IMG/VR virus record: IMGVR_UViG_3300028563_000024
Coordinates: 1 to 59,208 of that record
From: a virus
DNA: 59,208 nt
Reading direction: 5' to 3' (one strand)
Shown: piece after piece, positions 34,401 through 42,401 of the stretch
Layout of the letters: every line of letters begins with the position of its first letter
How positions within the stretch are numbered: position 1 is the first letter of the stretch
Made by a program: the position numbers and the translations under genes
Notes under the pieces: generated by a model
Seen by the model: the letters and a program-made list of their open reading frames with translations, nothing else
Told to the model about the DNA's origin: nothing
The model's database searches: none

Positions 34401-34796
34401 TTACGACAGCGTGATGATCAACGCGCCTGCGGCTACAATCAGTGTGTCGCCAATGCCAATGGTACGGGCGGTCTGAAGCGTGCCATACCAAAGCATGTCA
34501 GACGAGGCGACCGGCGAGCCGTCCCAGAGCTGAATACCAAGGATGGACCCAACCGAGGAGAACGGCCCGAAGGTCATGGCCGCAGTGTTGGAAGCCGAGC
34601 CCGCTGGAGAAGCCGCAGCGCCGAACAGCGCCGTGACACGCGAGTAGCCGGTCAGCGTGCCAATCTCCGAGCCGGAGACGGACGTGGGGGTACCGGCCGC
34701 GAGGCCAGCCCACCGCGCAGTTGGTTGGGTTGCCGCCGCGCCGCCAAGATTCCAATCCAACAGCAGTTTCGCGTTAAATGCGCTTATGTTAGCCAT
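34401..34796 (-). CDS. Beta-rich structural protein, 131 residues
   Basis: The product starts MANISAFNAKLLLDWNLGG and continues with GTPTSVSGSEIGTLTGYSR and WYGTLQTARTIGIGDTL, a jelly-roll-like small-residue pattern seen in small phage tail or fibre accessory proteins. It is low in Lys and lies between the fibre gene and the glycosyltransferases. The exact role is unknown. Confidence 0.6.
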   Translation of the reverse strand: MANISAFNAKLLLDWNLGGAAATQPTARWAGLAAGTPTSVSGSEIGTLTGYSRVTALFGAAASPAGSASNTAAMTFGPFSSVGSILGIQLWDGSPVASSDMLWYGTLQTARTIGIGDTLIVAAGALIITLS

Positions 34797-34799
34797 CGC

Positions 34800-35579
34800 T
34801 TAGCTCCTTTGAGTTAGTTTCAGATGACCGCGTTGGGCTAGCTCGGCTAGCAGCGCAGGATACTTTTGTGAGAACGCTTTCCAAATTACACCATTCGGGT
34901 TGGTGATGTACGGCGAGCGAACTGCTATCTCCAACCGCTCCATAAGCCGCTCATGCTCTAGTACTTCCGGCCAGTTGAATAGCGCGTGCATCCCAAAATG
35001 CTTCGACGATGCGCTTGGACGACAGCACTCGAAAGCGAAATCATGAGCCACCTTTTCCGGAGCCCAGACAAAGCCAAGGTCTTCAAGCTGGGGGCGATAG
35101 GTGCGGCAAAGCAAGTCATCGTCAACGGCTGTGTCGCATGGGAACTTGGCGCGGTTAGCGCGGATGTAACGCTTCAGAGCCGTGCTGACTAAGGAGAAGC
35201 CGCCGTTGCCGACGTTCTTGCCGTCTTTGTACCACCATGGTGCGCCAATATACGAATAATCTAGAAATTCATCACGCCACATAGTGGCGTCTACAATCCA
35301 AGAGTCCCACTGAATGTTAAGGGTCTGGCTTGTCTGAAGCAGCGGCGGTACATCGAACCACCAAGAACGGGACCATCCTCTCTTGTCCGGCCAATCTGGA
35401 ACTACGTGGATACGGGGCTTGCATTTCAGAGATGCAAACTCTTCTGGCTTATCGGTCAGGATCAAAACATCGCCAAAATCTACCTTGTCAACACAGTCCT
35501 CAATAGCCATCCGCGCGAGAGTGTGCTCGCGGGTATCCACCATCACAAGAGTAACTTCTGGAAGATTAAGCTTTGTCAC
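34800..35579 (-). CDS. DUF5672-type putative glycosyltransferase, 259 residues
   Basis: GTG 35579 is preferred because GAAGGG precedes it and the protein then begins directly with strand LNLPEVTLVMVDTREHTLA; the frame is open to 35702. YSYIGAPWW, a spacer, then VGNGGFSLVS matches the core of the DUF5672 group related to GT-A glycosyltransferases, with DDDLLC as a possible metal-binding acid cluster. The substrate is unknown. It is coupled to the GT9-like gene through a 100-residue gene, suggesting a joint pathway modifying virion proteins or host surface sugars. Confidence 0.7.
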   Translation of the reverse strand: MTKLNLPEVTLVMVDTREHTLARMAIEDCVDKVDFGDVLILTDKPEEFASLKCKPRIHVVPDWPDKRGWSRSWWFDVPPLLQTSQTLNIQWDSWIVDATMWRDEFLDYSYIGAPWWYKDGKNVGNGGFSLVSTALKRYIRANRAKFPCDTAVDDDLLCRTYRPQLEDLGFVWAPEKVAHDFAFECCRPSASSKHFGMHALFNWPEVLEHERLMERLEIAVRSPYITNPNGVIWKAFSQKYPALLAELAQRGHLKLTQRS

Positions 35580-35868
35580 TGATGAACCCTTCGCCCTGAC
35601 GCCCAACGATATACTTCTCTGAGCCGCTGTGTACCGTTGTCTTGACTGGCTTGTCGTACAGCCAATTATCGCGTGTGTACTCATAAGGCTGATGGCCGCC
35701 AAGCATCCGCGTCAGCCATGACCTTCGGTTGAACTTACGCACAATTGCCCTTGCGAACTTGTGCGCTCCGGGCAGCGGCTTGATGTCAGCCACGACAACG
35801 CCCTGAGCGTCCACAATCTGGAGCCTGCTCTGAATGGGAATGTCTACAAGCGTCAGCGGTAACTTCAT
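35566..35868 (-). CDS. Small protein between glycosyltransferases, 100 residues
   Basis: ATG 35868 overlaps the stop of the upstream GT9-like gene (ATGA). The product starts MKLPLTLVDIPIQS, has a strand-rich first half (LQIVDAQGVVVADI), then basic residues (KFNRRSWLTRMLGG). No family was recognised. It lies within the two-glycosyltransferase cassette and may assist those enzymes or be structural. Confidence 0.55.
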   Translation of the reverse strand: MKLPLTLVDIPIQSRLQIVDAQGVVVADIKPLPGAHKFARAIVRKFNRRSWLTRMLGGHQPYEYTRDNWLYDKPVKTTVHSGSEKYIVGRQGEGFISDKA

Positions 35869-36974
35869 GCTGCTACTCCACCGGCTCCACCAGATGCTCT
35901 GAAAGGGAAATTGCCCAGAGACACCACATTGTTGCGGTGCCAAAGGCGCTCAACTTCGGTTACGACAGTCTCAACCGAGATATCGCTGATACAGGCCGCA
36001 GCATGACCGCCGTCCTTGTTGGGTGTGCAGGTCGAGATATCGTTATGGAGCCTATGACAAGGCCAGCAAGGTACGTTGTCAGGGTCGGCGTGCAGCGTAA
36101 CCGTATTGACCCAGTGCTTGGTGATGTTCTCAACGCTGGAATGTGAGACCATGACCAGCTTGGGAACATCCTCCATTGCCACCGCCCAAGCTACGCCTGT
36201 ATCTGGCGTTACAACCAAGTCAGCGGCCATGGCCTGCGTGAGTGAGCGGCGGATAGACCAGTTCTGGTGGCCGCCTGGGTCAGAATTTGCAGGGGAGAGC
36301 GCTAGATGGAGCCCCTTAAGCGAGCTATTAGTGCGGCGCACGTCGTCCTGAATCTTCTGAGCAAACTCGAACTGCTTATCGCCAACGCCAATCAACACAA
36401 CTGGAATGTTTAGCTCTTTGATGATCCGGCAGATGACCATGCCCGTGTAAGGGTATATCTTGTCGATGCGGGAGCCAGAGATCACCCAAGCGATATAGCG
36501 CCCACCGATTTGCTCGTCGCGGGTCTTGGCAGCGCGCTCTTTCTCCTCCTCAGTTGGGAAGAAGAGCGGCCCAAACATATGTGGAACGCCGACAACGTCA
36601 TGCACCGTTTCGAGATAAGAGCCAGCGCAGAGCTTGCGGCGGTAGTCCTGCGGCCACCAAAACTGTGTCTGGTCAGCGAACAAGGCATGGCGGTATTCGC
36701 AGGTGTGCGACAAGTTGACGAAGAGGTCAAACTCGCCCTGACGCGCCGCAAACCACTTCTGCCAATCTGAACCACCAGGGATTTCGCCGTCAGCCTTAAG
36801 ACTGAGCTTATCGATGAACGGGTTGTTCAGGTAGACGGTGTGCGTATCCTTGGCGGTGGTCAATACCTCGACCATGTAGCCCAGCTTCTTGAGCGGGCGT
36901 AGAACGGATGCGGCGATTAGGTTATCGCCAACGCCACCAAACCTTGCGACACAAGCCCATCTATTGGGCTTCAC
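35865..36974 (-). CDS. Glycosyltransferase family 9-like protein, 369 residues
   Basis: GT-B fold features are visible: an N-terminal RFGGVGDNLIAASVLRPLKK loop typical of heptosyltransferase-like proteins, then a C-terminal DLVVTPDTGVAWAVAM segment that forms the nucleotide-sugar site, followed by PKLVMVSHSS. GT9 enzymes transfer heptose or related sugars. A phage copy inside the tail operon could glycosylate fibres or alter host lipopolysaccharide to block superinfection; neither can be decided here. A Cys-rich loop near the end (CWPCHRLHNDISTC) is also present. Confidence 0.8.
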   Translation of the reverse strand: MKPNRWACVARFGGVGDNLIAASVLRPLKKLGYMVEVLTTAKDTHTVYLNNPFIDKLSLKADGEIPGGSDWQKWFAARQGEFDLFVNLSHTCEYRHALFADQTQFWWPQDYRRKLCAGSYLETVHDVVGVPHMFGPLFFPTEEEKERAAKTRDEQIGGRYIAWVISGSRIDKIYPYTGMVICRIIKELNIPVVLIGVGDKQFEFAQKIQDDVRRTNSSLKGLHLALSPANSDPGGHQNWSIRRSLTQAMAADLVVTPDTGVAWAVAMEDVPKLVMVSHSSVENITKHWVNTVTLHADPDNVPCWPCHRLHNDISTCTPNKDGGHAAACISDISVETVVTEVERLWHRNNVVSLGNFPFRASGGAGGVAA

Positions 36975-37198
36975 TGCTTCAGCCCGCTGTTGGCGGGAAT
37001 GATCATAATCTTAGTGTCGTCAATGCGCATCTTGCCAGCCGCACCAGTGATCGGCCGCTTCTCGCGAACAAGGTGATAGATAGCTACTGGCGCTACACCC
37101 GGCACCACATTCCAGCCTTCACCCACGAGGGCCTCAACATTGTTGCGGAGGTTCTCATCGATTGGGAAAATCTTAACGGTGTGTTCTACGTCGGCCAT
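36971..37198 (-). CDS. Small unknown protein, 75 residues
   Basis: ATG 37198 follows GAGGAGAGACCACAA, so it is preferred to the longer frame from 37336 that overlaps the adaptor-like gene. The product is MADVEHTVKIFPIDEN plus two beta-strand segments (VAIYHLVREK, KIMIIPANSG). It overlaps the GT9-like start by four bases. No family was recognised. Confidence 0.6.
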   Translation of the reverse strand: MADVEHTVKIFPIDENLRNNVEALVGEGWNVVPGVAPVAIYHLVREKRPITGAAGKMRIDDTKIMIIPANSGLKQ

Positions 37199-37211
37199 TT
37201 GTGGTCTCTCC

Positions 37212-37901
37212 TCAGTTTCTGAAATACCCGGACAAGCCGCAGCTGATGTATAGAGGGCTCGGCTCAGTCTGCTTGTTTGCTCTGTTGTAAGCCTCGTCCT
37301 TGTCCGCCTTACGCTGCGCCTCAAGCGCTGGAGCATAAATCCTAGACAAGCGGTGCGCTAGGTCAGCCACGTAGGCATTAAGCCACCAATATGGGACCGC
37401 AGCCTGACCGCCATTGCGAAGGTTGGCGTCCTCTAGTTGTGTGTAGACGTAGTAGGACATCAGATATGTGGTGTTGTCGTCAGGCACCGGCCAGAGCGTG
37501 ATGGTTGGGGACATGGCACGGTTGTACCAGAACGAAGTCGGAAAGCCCTGCATTGTAGGGTTCGCCAGCGATGCATAATCCGTTCTGGAGAACGGTAGGA
37601 TGAGGCGGTTCTGACCGCTCTCGCCGTTGTTGGGACTGACATAAACATCAAGGACTGAAAGCGTGTTGCTCGGAATGCCGTAAGTGGGGGAACCCGCCGT
37701 CAGAGGCTGTTGCACGAGCTCAACTGTCCACCACATTGGTGCATCAACCGACCAATCACTTTGTAACAGGTTCGCCTCAAAGTAAGAGTCGTTCATATGC
37801 TGCTGAGTAAGCTCAGTTCTACGAACGCCACACCTAGCAAAAGCGTTAAGTGTCAACTCCCCTATTGGGGGATTGAACTTATAAGAGTCGCTAGTGCTCA
37901 C
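37212..37901 (-). CDS. Second adaptor-like protein, 5' end recoded after HNH gene
   Basis: This 229-residue protein resembles podovirus adaptor or connector proteins: N-terminal helix LTLNAFARCGVRRTEL, then LLQSDWSVDAPMWW, a VLDVYVSP strand region and a helical end. GTG 37901 is chosen because it gives VSTSDSYKFN, matching MATSDSYGFA of the fragment at 38391-38510. The first 35 residues are duplicated in that fragment across the HNH gene, with many synonymous changes. The start overlaps the HNH stop region. Confidence 0.68.
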   Translation of the reverse strand: MSTSDSYKFNPPIGELTLNAFARCGVRRTELTQQHMNDSYFEANLLQSDWSVDAPMWWTVELVQQPLTAGSPTYGIPSNTLSVLDVYVSPNNGESGQNRLILPFSRTDYASLANPTMQGFPTSFWYNRAMSPTITLWPVPDDNTTYLMSYYVYTQLEDANLRNGGQAAVPYWWLNAYVADLAHRLSRIYAPALEAQRKADKDEAYNRANKQTEPSPLYISCGLSGYFRN

Positions 37902-38388
37902 AAGAGTTCTCTGCTTCTGATGTTGCCTTCGCTCTCTCAAGGCGAATTCGCGCCCAGCGCTTGGTTTGAGCCTCAGAGAGCTTTTTTCGTTCCGCCAGCG
38001 AGAACTTTTGACCTGTTCGGCTTTTGTTTCCGATACCGTTCTTATTGCCTTTCATGCTCTTACGAGCTTCATCTGTATGCTTGTAGCCCTTTGCGTAAGA
38101 ATTACCAATCAAAGCATTTTGAATTCTCTCAAGAGTTTCTGGTCTAGCCCAGAGCTCAGCCTCATTCTCCTCCCATGAAATTATCTTTACATTCCCGACC
38201 GCGTAAGGGCCTTCATCTCCAAAACGACCCATGCAATATTTGCCATTACCGAGTCCGCGCTCGTGCAAATGGCCAGACTTCTCCCAAATCTCAAACCACT
38301 CCTCGAAAGTTAGTAGGAATTCATGACCACGCCTAGTTGCGTTATCCTTGTGGTTACGGTATTTGCCACGCCATGCCTTCTTATCCAC
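37891..38388 (-). CDS. HNH-type homing endonuclease, 165 residues
   Basis: The middle (MGRFGDEGPYAVGNVKIISW then EENEAE) matches the GPY/NV pattern of free-standing phage HNH endonucleases. The C-terminal part repeats the K-G-x-x-S/T-x-E-x-R-K pattern (HTDEARKSMKGNKN, GQKFSLAERKKLSEAQ) of DNA-binding NUMOD-like modules. GTG 38388 is preferred because AAGGAG lies eight bases upstream; TTG 38394 is an alternative. Base use looks more AT-rich than that of its neighbours. It interrupts the start of the adaptor-like gene. Confidence 0.8.
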   Translation of the reverse strand: MDKKAWRGKYRNHKDNATRRGHEFLLTFEEWFEIWEKSGHLHERGLGNGKYCMGRFGDEGPYAVGNVKIISWEENEAELWARPETLERIQNALIGNSYAKGYKHTDEARKSMKGNKNGIGNKSRTGQKFSLAERKKLSEAQTKRWARIRLERAKATSEAENSCEH

Positions 38389-38390
38389 GC

Positions 38391-38510
38391 TCAAATCTCC
38401 TTAATATGCTGCGGCGTAAGCTCTGTCCTTCGAACCTGGCAGCGCGCAAATGCATTCAACGCCAATGAACCGATTGGCGGAGCAAAGCCATAGGAGTCGG
38501 AAGTTGCCAT
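38391..38510 (-). pseudogene. 5' fragment of the adaptor-like gene, 39 residues
   Basis: ATG 38510 shares an A with the previous stop (TAATG). The product starts MATSDSYGFAPP and contains LALNAFARCQVRRTEL, about 75 percent identical by eye to the start of the intact gene at 37901, but the DNA differs at many third codon positions. Identity is highest at the end, where both copies read GCAGCATAT. Then this copy switches to TAAGGAG, which is the ribosome binding site of the HNH gene, and stops. It appears to be the pre-insertion 5' end. Confidence 0.7.
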
Positions 38511-38740
38511 TAGGGACTGTGTACGCTCAAGGAGCCGCTACCAGAGAACGTAGCCCGCACAGATTGGCGGAGCGTTGCTGAAACACGCAAGCCGCCAGAA
38601 CCGGCAAATGACGCAGAAGCCAGGTCAACCGCCCCGGAGTACGCAGGATTGATCAGACCCGGACTGCCGCTCAGCCCCCGCATGAATGACAGGCCGGTGC
38701 CGTACTCTAGGCCGTCGGTGCTGTCGCTGAGCCCAGCCAT
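38510..38740 (-). CDS. Small protein with fibre-type LSA repeats, 76 residues
   Basis: The C-terminal half carries two copies of the repeat found eleven times in the 669-residue fibre (SASFAGSGGLRVSA, RATFSGSGSLSVHS). The N-terminal half is short and Gly-rich. It is probably a virion surface component sharing a partner or fold with the fibre. The start overlaps the stop of the upstream gene. Confidence 0.6.
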   Translation of the reverse strand: MAGLSDSTDGLEYGTGLSFMRGLSGSPGLINPAYSGAVDLASASFAGSGGLRVSATLRQSVRATFSGSGSLSVHSP

Positions 38741-39390
38741 TAGGCATCAGCTTGGATCACGGTCATCGTGACCGACCCAGTACCACTGTTCAGCACGATG
38801 CCGCAAACAAACGGCAGGTAGGCGTAGTTACCCTGGGCTGTGGTTGTAGCAGCCACCAGGTCGGCTGTATCCGGATGGTTGACCCACGTCACAGCCGTGT
38901 AGCCGCCCGTGATGGTGTTTGGATTGTCCAAGGACTGGCGGACCGTGTAGTTGACCGTTCCAGAGACCGTAACCTGAATCGAAGTCGGCGCTGGGGCGAA
39001 CGTGTCAAGGAAGATGGGGCGTGAGGATGCCACGCCGTTGGTGCCAACCGTGACTGCACCCGCCTGAGCCTTATTGACCGCAACGCGCGTCACGGTCTTG
39101 TAGTCGTAGACCGTAGCAACCGTTGAAGGGTTATTGACACCGTTGACGGTTTCCGACACGGAGTTACCGTTCCAGTCAGTTCCGTAGACAGTCCAGATCG
39201 TGGTGTTGGTCGCCTCAGCTCCAGCCGGGGTGAAGAGAACGCGGCGCGGAACGTCAAGCGTAGCAACACCCGACGTAGCCAAAGCGCCGTTGATTAGAAG
39301 ATCACCAGCAGCTCCAGGCGTCTGTGACAGCGCGATGTTGTTCGCGGAGGCGTTTGCCAGAGGACCGACTGTGACGGAACGGGGTAGCAT
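38740..39390 (-). CDS. Beta-rich structural protein, 216 residues
   Basis: The product starts MLPRSVTVGPLANASAN and contains NTTIWTVYGTDWNGNSVSE and VSGTVNYTVRQSLDNP, patterns of beta-sandwich phage virion proteins. It is low in charged residues. It lies between small basic proteins and the fibre-type repeat gene. The exact role (tail or capsid surface) cannot be assigned. Confidence 0.65.
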   Translation of the reverse strand: MLPRSVTVGPLANASANNIALSQTPGAAGDLLINGALATSGVATLDVPRRVLFTPAGAEATNTTIWTVYGTDWNGNSVSETVNGVNNPSTVATVYDYKTVTRVAVNKAQAGAVTVGTNGVASSRPIFLDTFAPAPTSIQVTVSGTVNYTVRQSLDNPNTITGGYTAVTWVNHPDTADLVAATTTAQGNYAYLPFVCGIVLNSGTGSVTMTVIQADA

Positions 39391-39405
39391 GACTAAGGAA
39401 GCCTT

Positions 39406-39642
39406 CTAGCGGGGAGCGCGGTCTGCGCGAGGCTTGGCAGGAGCGCCTTCGACCTGAATGTCGGGATAGCGCTTCCGAACTTTACTCTTGATCTTTGCTG
39501 CTAGCTCAGGAGATGCATGCTGCGCTGCACGAGCGAGTGCATTCCTAGCATGGGCCTTATCTTCAATTGGATATGACCTGTCTGGACCAGCGAACGCCTT
39601 ACCAGACAGGTTGTTACGGGCTTTGGTGCTCAGCTTCGCCAT
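39406..39642 (-). CDS. DUF6582-like small basic protein, 78 residues
   Basis: KLSTKARNNLSGKAFAGP, RSYPIEDKAHARNALARAAQH and KIKSKVRKRYPDIQ follow the recurring pattern of small phage proteins grouped as DUF6582. It is basic and may bind DNA or act in head assembly. It lies downstream of capsid genes. The family call is from memory of the pattern. Confidence 0.6.
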   Translation of the reverse strand: MAKLSTKARNNLSGKAFAGPDRSYPIEDKAHARNALARAAQHASPELAAKIKSKVRKRYPDIQVEGAPAKPRADRAPR

Positions 39643-39661
39643 AAGGGAAGCTCAGGGCTGG

Positions 39662-39982
39662 TTAGTGGTTGCCCATGTCTTCGGAATGCTCACCCTTCGT
39701 CACCATCTTGATATTGGCAGCGGTGCTGAGCGGCTTGAGGTTGGCACCAATTCCACCACCGCGCTTACGGCCAGGAGCCGAGACAGGACCCCCACTGGCA
39801 CGCGCCGGGACAGCGCCACCACGAGCGCGTTTGTCCATGCGGTGCTTACCCTTCTCGCCCTCACCCATGACGTGACCGCCGCGCTTGCGCTCGTGGGCCT
39901 CCTTCATGACGTTGGAATCACCGCCGGAATAAGCGACAACTTTACCACCAGCAGCGCGAGCCTTGTGTCGTGCACGAGACAT
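39662..39982 (-). CDS. Small Lys/Arg/Gly-rich virion-type protein, 106 residues
   Basis: Very basic, with RARGGAVPARASGG and KRGGGIG blocks also seen in the 245-residue gene at 49736-50473, plus GEGEKGKHRMDKR. It is probably disordered and nucleic-acid binding or virion-packaged. No enzymatic motif. Confidence 0.55.
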   Translation of the reverse strand: MSRARHKARAAGGKVVAYSGGDSNVMKEAHERKRGGHVMGEGEKGKHRMDKRARGGAVPARASGGPVSAPGRKRGGGIGANLKPLSTAANIKMVTKGEHSEDMGNH

Positions 39983-40062
39983 GAGAGAATTCCTTCTAGA
40001 CGCCCGGATCCGTGGGCTCGGACGGGAGAAGCAACCCTGCTCCCGCTCAGAGTAGTTAAGCG

Positions 40063-40350
40063 TTAGGAGGTTGCGGTCTGAGTAGAGGCTTGCTCGGCAG
40101 CAGCCAAAGTCGCTTTAGCCTGAGCCACCTTGTCAGCAGATGCTTTATCGGCGTCCTTCTTGGCACTGTCGTCACACGCCCAGAGCGCTTCATTGTTCAA
40201 TGCTGCGTACGAAACGTGCGAGAGCTTCTTCTCGTCATTCAAGACGATAGCAGTACTGCCTGTATACCCAAGAACCGGGTAGGATTTTCCTTTGGAGAAC
40301 CCTGCGAGCGGAAGATCATCAACTGGCTTTACGGTAAGCGTCATCGTCAT
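40063..40350 (-). CDS. Small unknown protein, 95 residues
   Basis: ATG 40350 follows AGGACTC. The N-terminal 60 residues look like a small beta barrel (LTVKPVDDLPLAGF, KSYPVLGYTGSTAIV). The tail is a Lys/Ala-rich helix. It is just downstream of the beta-helix gene. No family was recognised. Confidence 0.55.
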   Translation of the reverse strand: MTMTLTVKPVDDLPLAGFSKGKSYPVLGYTGSTAIVLNDEKKLSHVSYAALNNEALWACDDSAKKDADKASADKVAQAKATLAAAEQASTQTATS

Positions 40351-40359
40351 GAGTCCTGT

Positions 40360-41325
40360 TTAGGTTGCCTTGATGGCAATGCCTGAGGTCGTGGCGACAG
40401 GCACGTTGCCGGTGATGTACACCGGGCCAGTCGTAGCCACAGCCGTTGAACCAAGACTGAAGCAGTCTTGGATACAAACGGCACCACCCGCTGATGCATT
40501 GGCTATAATCGCCGCTGACAGAGTCGTGCCTCCCGTTTCGACACAGTTCAGGAAGGAACACTTGTCGAACAGCGCCCAGCGATCCATTCCAGATGCACCA
40601 ACTGTGATAAGCAGCGCTGATGCCGAGCTGCTCAGGCACGGGAAGATACAGTTGCGGAACACGTTGCGCGGGGAGCCGTTGATGATCTCCAAGGAGGCGT
40701 TGGCAGCACTCCGGGTGATTGTGTCAAGGCCAATGATGCAATTGATGAAGGTGCTTTCACCATTACCACCAACTCCGCCAACCGTCAGCGAGCGGCTACC
40801 TGTCTGAGAAGCACCGCCTGTGGCATTGCCCATCCCAAGGAAAGCGCAGTGGAAATACTGGTTGCGTTGCCCCGCCTCAGCCCAACAGATTTGGGCGGTA
40901 AGGTCAACAAAGCCGTGGAAAGCACCGATGTTGCTGAAGATGCACTCTGCGCCAGTCACGTTGACCAGCGGAGTAAAGACCGTCGACCCGGTTTGAGAAA
41001 TCCTAGCGCGGGCTTCAGAGTCCAGCGTTGGCCCCAGACCAATAAGGTGCGTCCGGTTCTTGTTCCAGGCTACCGTAGCGGTGACGTGGACCGTACCAAC
41101 CAGGTAGACAACATCGTTGTTGTTACTGGTGCAGAGCGCGAGTGCCTGGGTCAGGGTCTTGAGCGGATCTTGAGGACCACCCGTGTTACCGTCGGAACCG
41201 TTGGTCTCGTCCACCCAGAAAGAGTTACCGCTGAATGGAGGAAGCGTGCCCTGGATGCCGTAGAGCGGCATGCCAAATTGGCCGGAGATGTTCTGGCCGC
41301 CAGTGTTGTAGCCGGGGGTCGTCAT
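40360..41325 (-). CDS. Predicted right-handed beta-helix virion protein, 321 residues
   Basis: FWVDETNGSDGNTGG then PLKTLTQALAL is the usual cap sequence of pectate-lyase-type beta-helix proteins, followed by regularly spaced short strands with Asn and Cys (FINCIIG, VFRNCIFPC, FDKCSFLNC). There is no catalytic site evidence. Next to the major capsid gene it may be a capsid surface or fibre protein. AAGGAT precedes ATG 41325. Confidence 0.65.
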   Translation of the reverse strand: MTTPGYNTGGQNISGQFGMPLYGIQGTLPPFSGNSFWVDETNGSDGNTGGPQDPLKTLTQALALCTSNNNDVVYLVGTVHVTATVAWNKNRTHLIGLGPTLDSEARARISQTGSTVFTPLVNVTGAECIFSNIGAFHGFVDLTAQICWAEAGQRNQYFHCAFLGMGNATGGASQTGSRSLTVGGVGGNGESTFINCIIGLDTITRSAANASLEIINGSPRNVFRNCIFPCLSSSASALLITVGASGMDRWALFDKCSFLNCVETGGTTLSAAIIANASAGGAVCIQDCFSLGSTAVATTGPVYITGNVPVATTSGIAIKAT

Positions 41326-41371
41326 GATACATTTATCCTTGTGTTGATCCGGTGAGCTGTAGCCCCGTCAC

Positions 41372-41424
41372 CGATCTTCGGGGAAAGTCCCCAGCGAGCA
41401 GTTAAGCCCGCTGTGTAGTTTGCG
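41372..41424 (-). other. Hairpins between the major capsid gene and the beta-helix gene
   Basis: Within this gap of about 146 bases (41326-41471), the minus strand has an 8-bp stem around CAGCGGGC/GCTCGCTG (one G-U pair) and a GGGGA/TCCCC hairpin. A further GGTGA/TCACC pair lies nearby. There is no T tract, so this is not a simple terminator. It could limit read-through or serve as an RNA processing site that keeps capsid mRNA abundant. The rest of the gap shows only the AAGGAT site of the downstream gene. Confidence 0.4.
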
Positions 41425-41471
41425 ACAGGAGGAGAGAGCAACGCACAGGCACGCCAGAAAGCTAGGGAGTG

Positions 41472-42398
41472 CTACGAAGTTGGCGCTGAGCCCCATAAAG
41501 CCCTGGGATCGTTATAATTGTAGGAGTACCTCTCCCATGCCTTAACCAACAGGTTATCTGTCGTGAAGTCCACCTGCATATCAATCTCGAACGGCTCACG
41601 CTCAAGATACAGCAGGCCCGGCTGGTCGGTCTTGATGTACCACGGATAAGGCGAAGTGAAGAACACGTCCTTGACGTATTCAGTCACGCCACCGGCCACC
41701 GTGGGGATCACGTTGGGGTCGTTCATCGCGGTGCCAGGGCGCAGCTCAGCGCGCAGCAGTCGTATGGCGACAGGCTCGTTGTTCGGATGGATCACGAGCG
41801 TCTTGCCCGTGGCCATCATACGCAAGCCCGCGTTGTCGTAGAAGCCCGTCTGAATAGAGATCATTCCGTTCAGCAGGGATGACTCATTCAGGTCCACATC
41901 CACGGTCGGGCGGTTGGCCCAAGTGGTGGGGCCTGAACCACCAGCCGGGAGCGGGTGCGCGGTACTCAAGAGAGCCACGCCGTCACCACCGATGGTGGAA
42001 TCATAGGTCGTAGAGTTGTTGAACACAGCCGCCGCGTAGATCTCCTTGGTCTGCGCAAACGAACGCTGGAGACCAAGGTTGGACGGGCGGAACTGCGCCT
42101 TGTACAGGTTGTCGGCAATGGTGTTGCGCGTGATAGCGTAACCCAGGCCGATGCCGGTGTGGAGCTGGTTGTAAACGAACGCCTCACCAGAGTTGTTGTC
42201 GAAGGCGGTCTGCCCGCCGTCTGTCTTGAGCTGGGCGAGCGGGAGAAACCGCATGCTGGCGGTGCGCTCCTGTGCCATCTCAGACTTACCTTGGTCGAAG
42301 AGCTTCGGCCAGATAGCGGGCCACTGCTTGTATTCGCCCGTGACGCCCCGAAGGCCAGGGAGGAGGAGGTCACGAATGGCTGCGACGTTGATAGCCAT
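41472..42398 (-). CDS. Major capsid protein, 308 residues
   Basis: RDLLLPGLRGVTGEYKQWP at the N-terminus, MRFLPLAQLKTDGG, then GLGYAITRNTIADNLYKAQF are features I associate with major capsid proteins of this phage type. Length, lack of signals and position beside another abundant-looking structural gene fit. An HK97-type fold is expected but not shown. A truncated mimic of two of these motifs is encoded at 52427-52750. Confidence 0.75.
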   Translation of the reverse strand: MAINVAAIRDLLLPGLRGVTGEYKQWPAIWPKLFDQGKSEMAQERTASMRFLPLAQLKTDGGQTAFDNNSGEAFVYNQLHTGIGLGYAITRNTIADNLYKAQFRPSNLGLQRSFAQTKEIYAAAVFNNSTTYDSTIGGDGVALLSTAHPLPAGGSGPTTWANRPTVDVDLNESSLLNGMISIQTGFYDNAGLRMMATGKTLVIHPNNEPVAIRLLRAELRPGTAMNDPNVIPTVAGGVTEYVKDVFFTSPYPWYIKTDQPGLLYLEREPFEIDMQVDFTTDNLLVKAWERYSYNYNDPRALWGSAPTS

Positions 42399-42401
42399 GG
42401 T

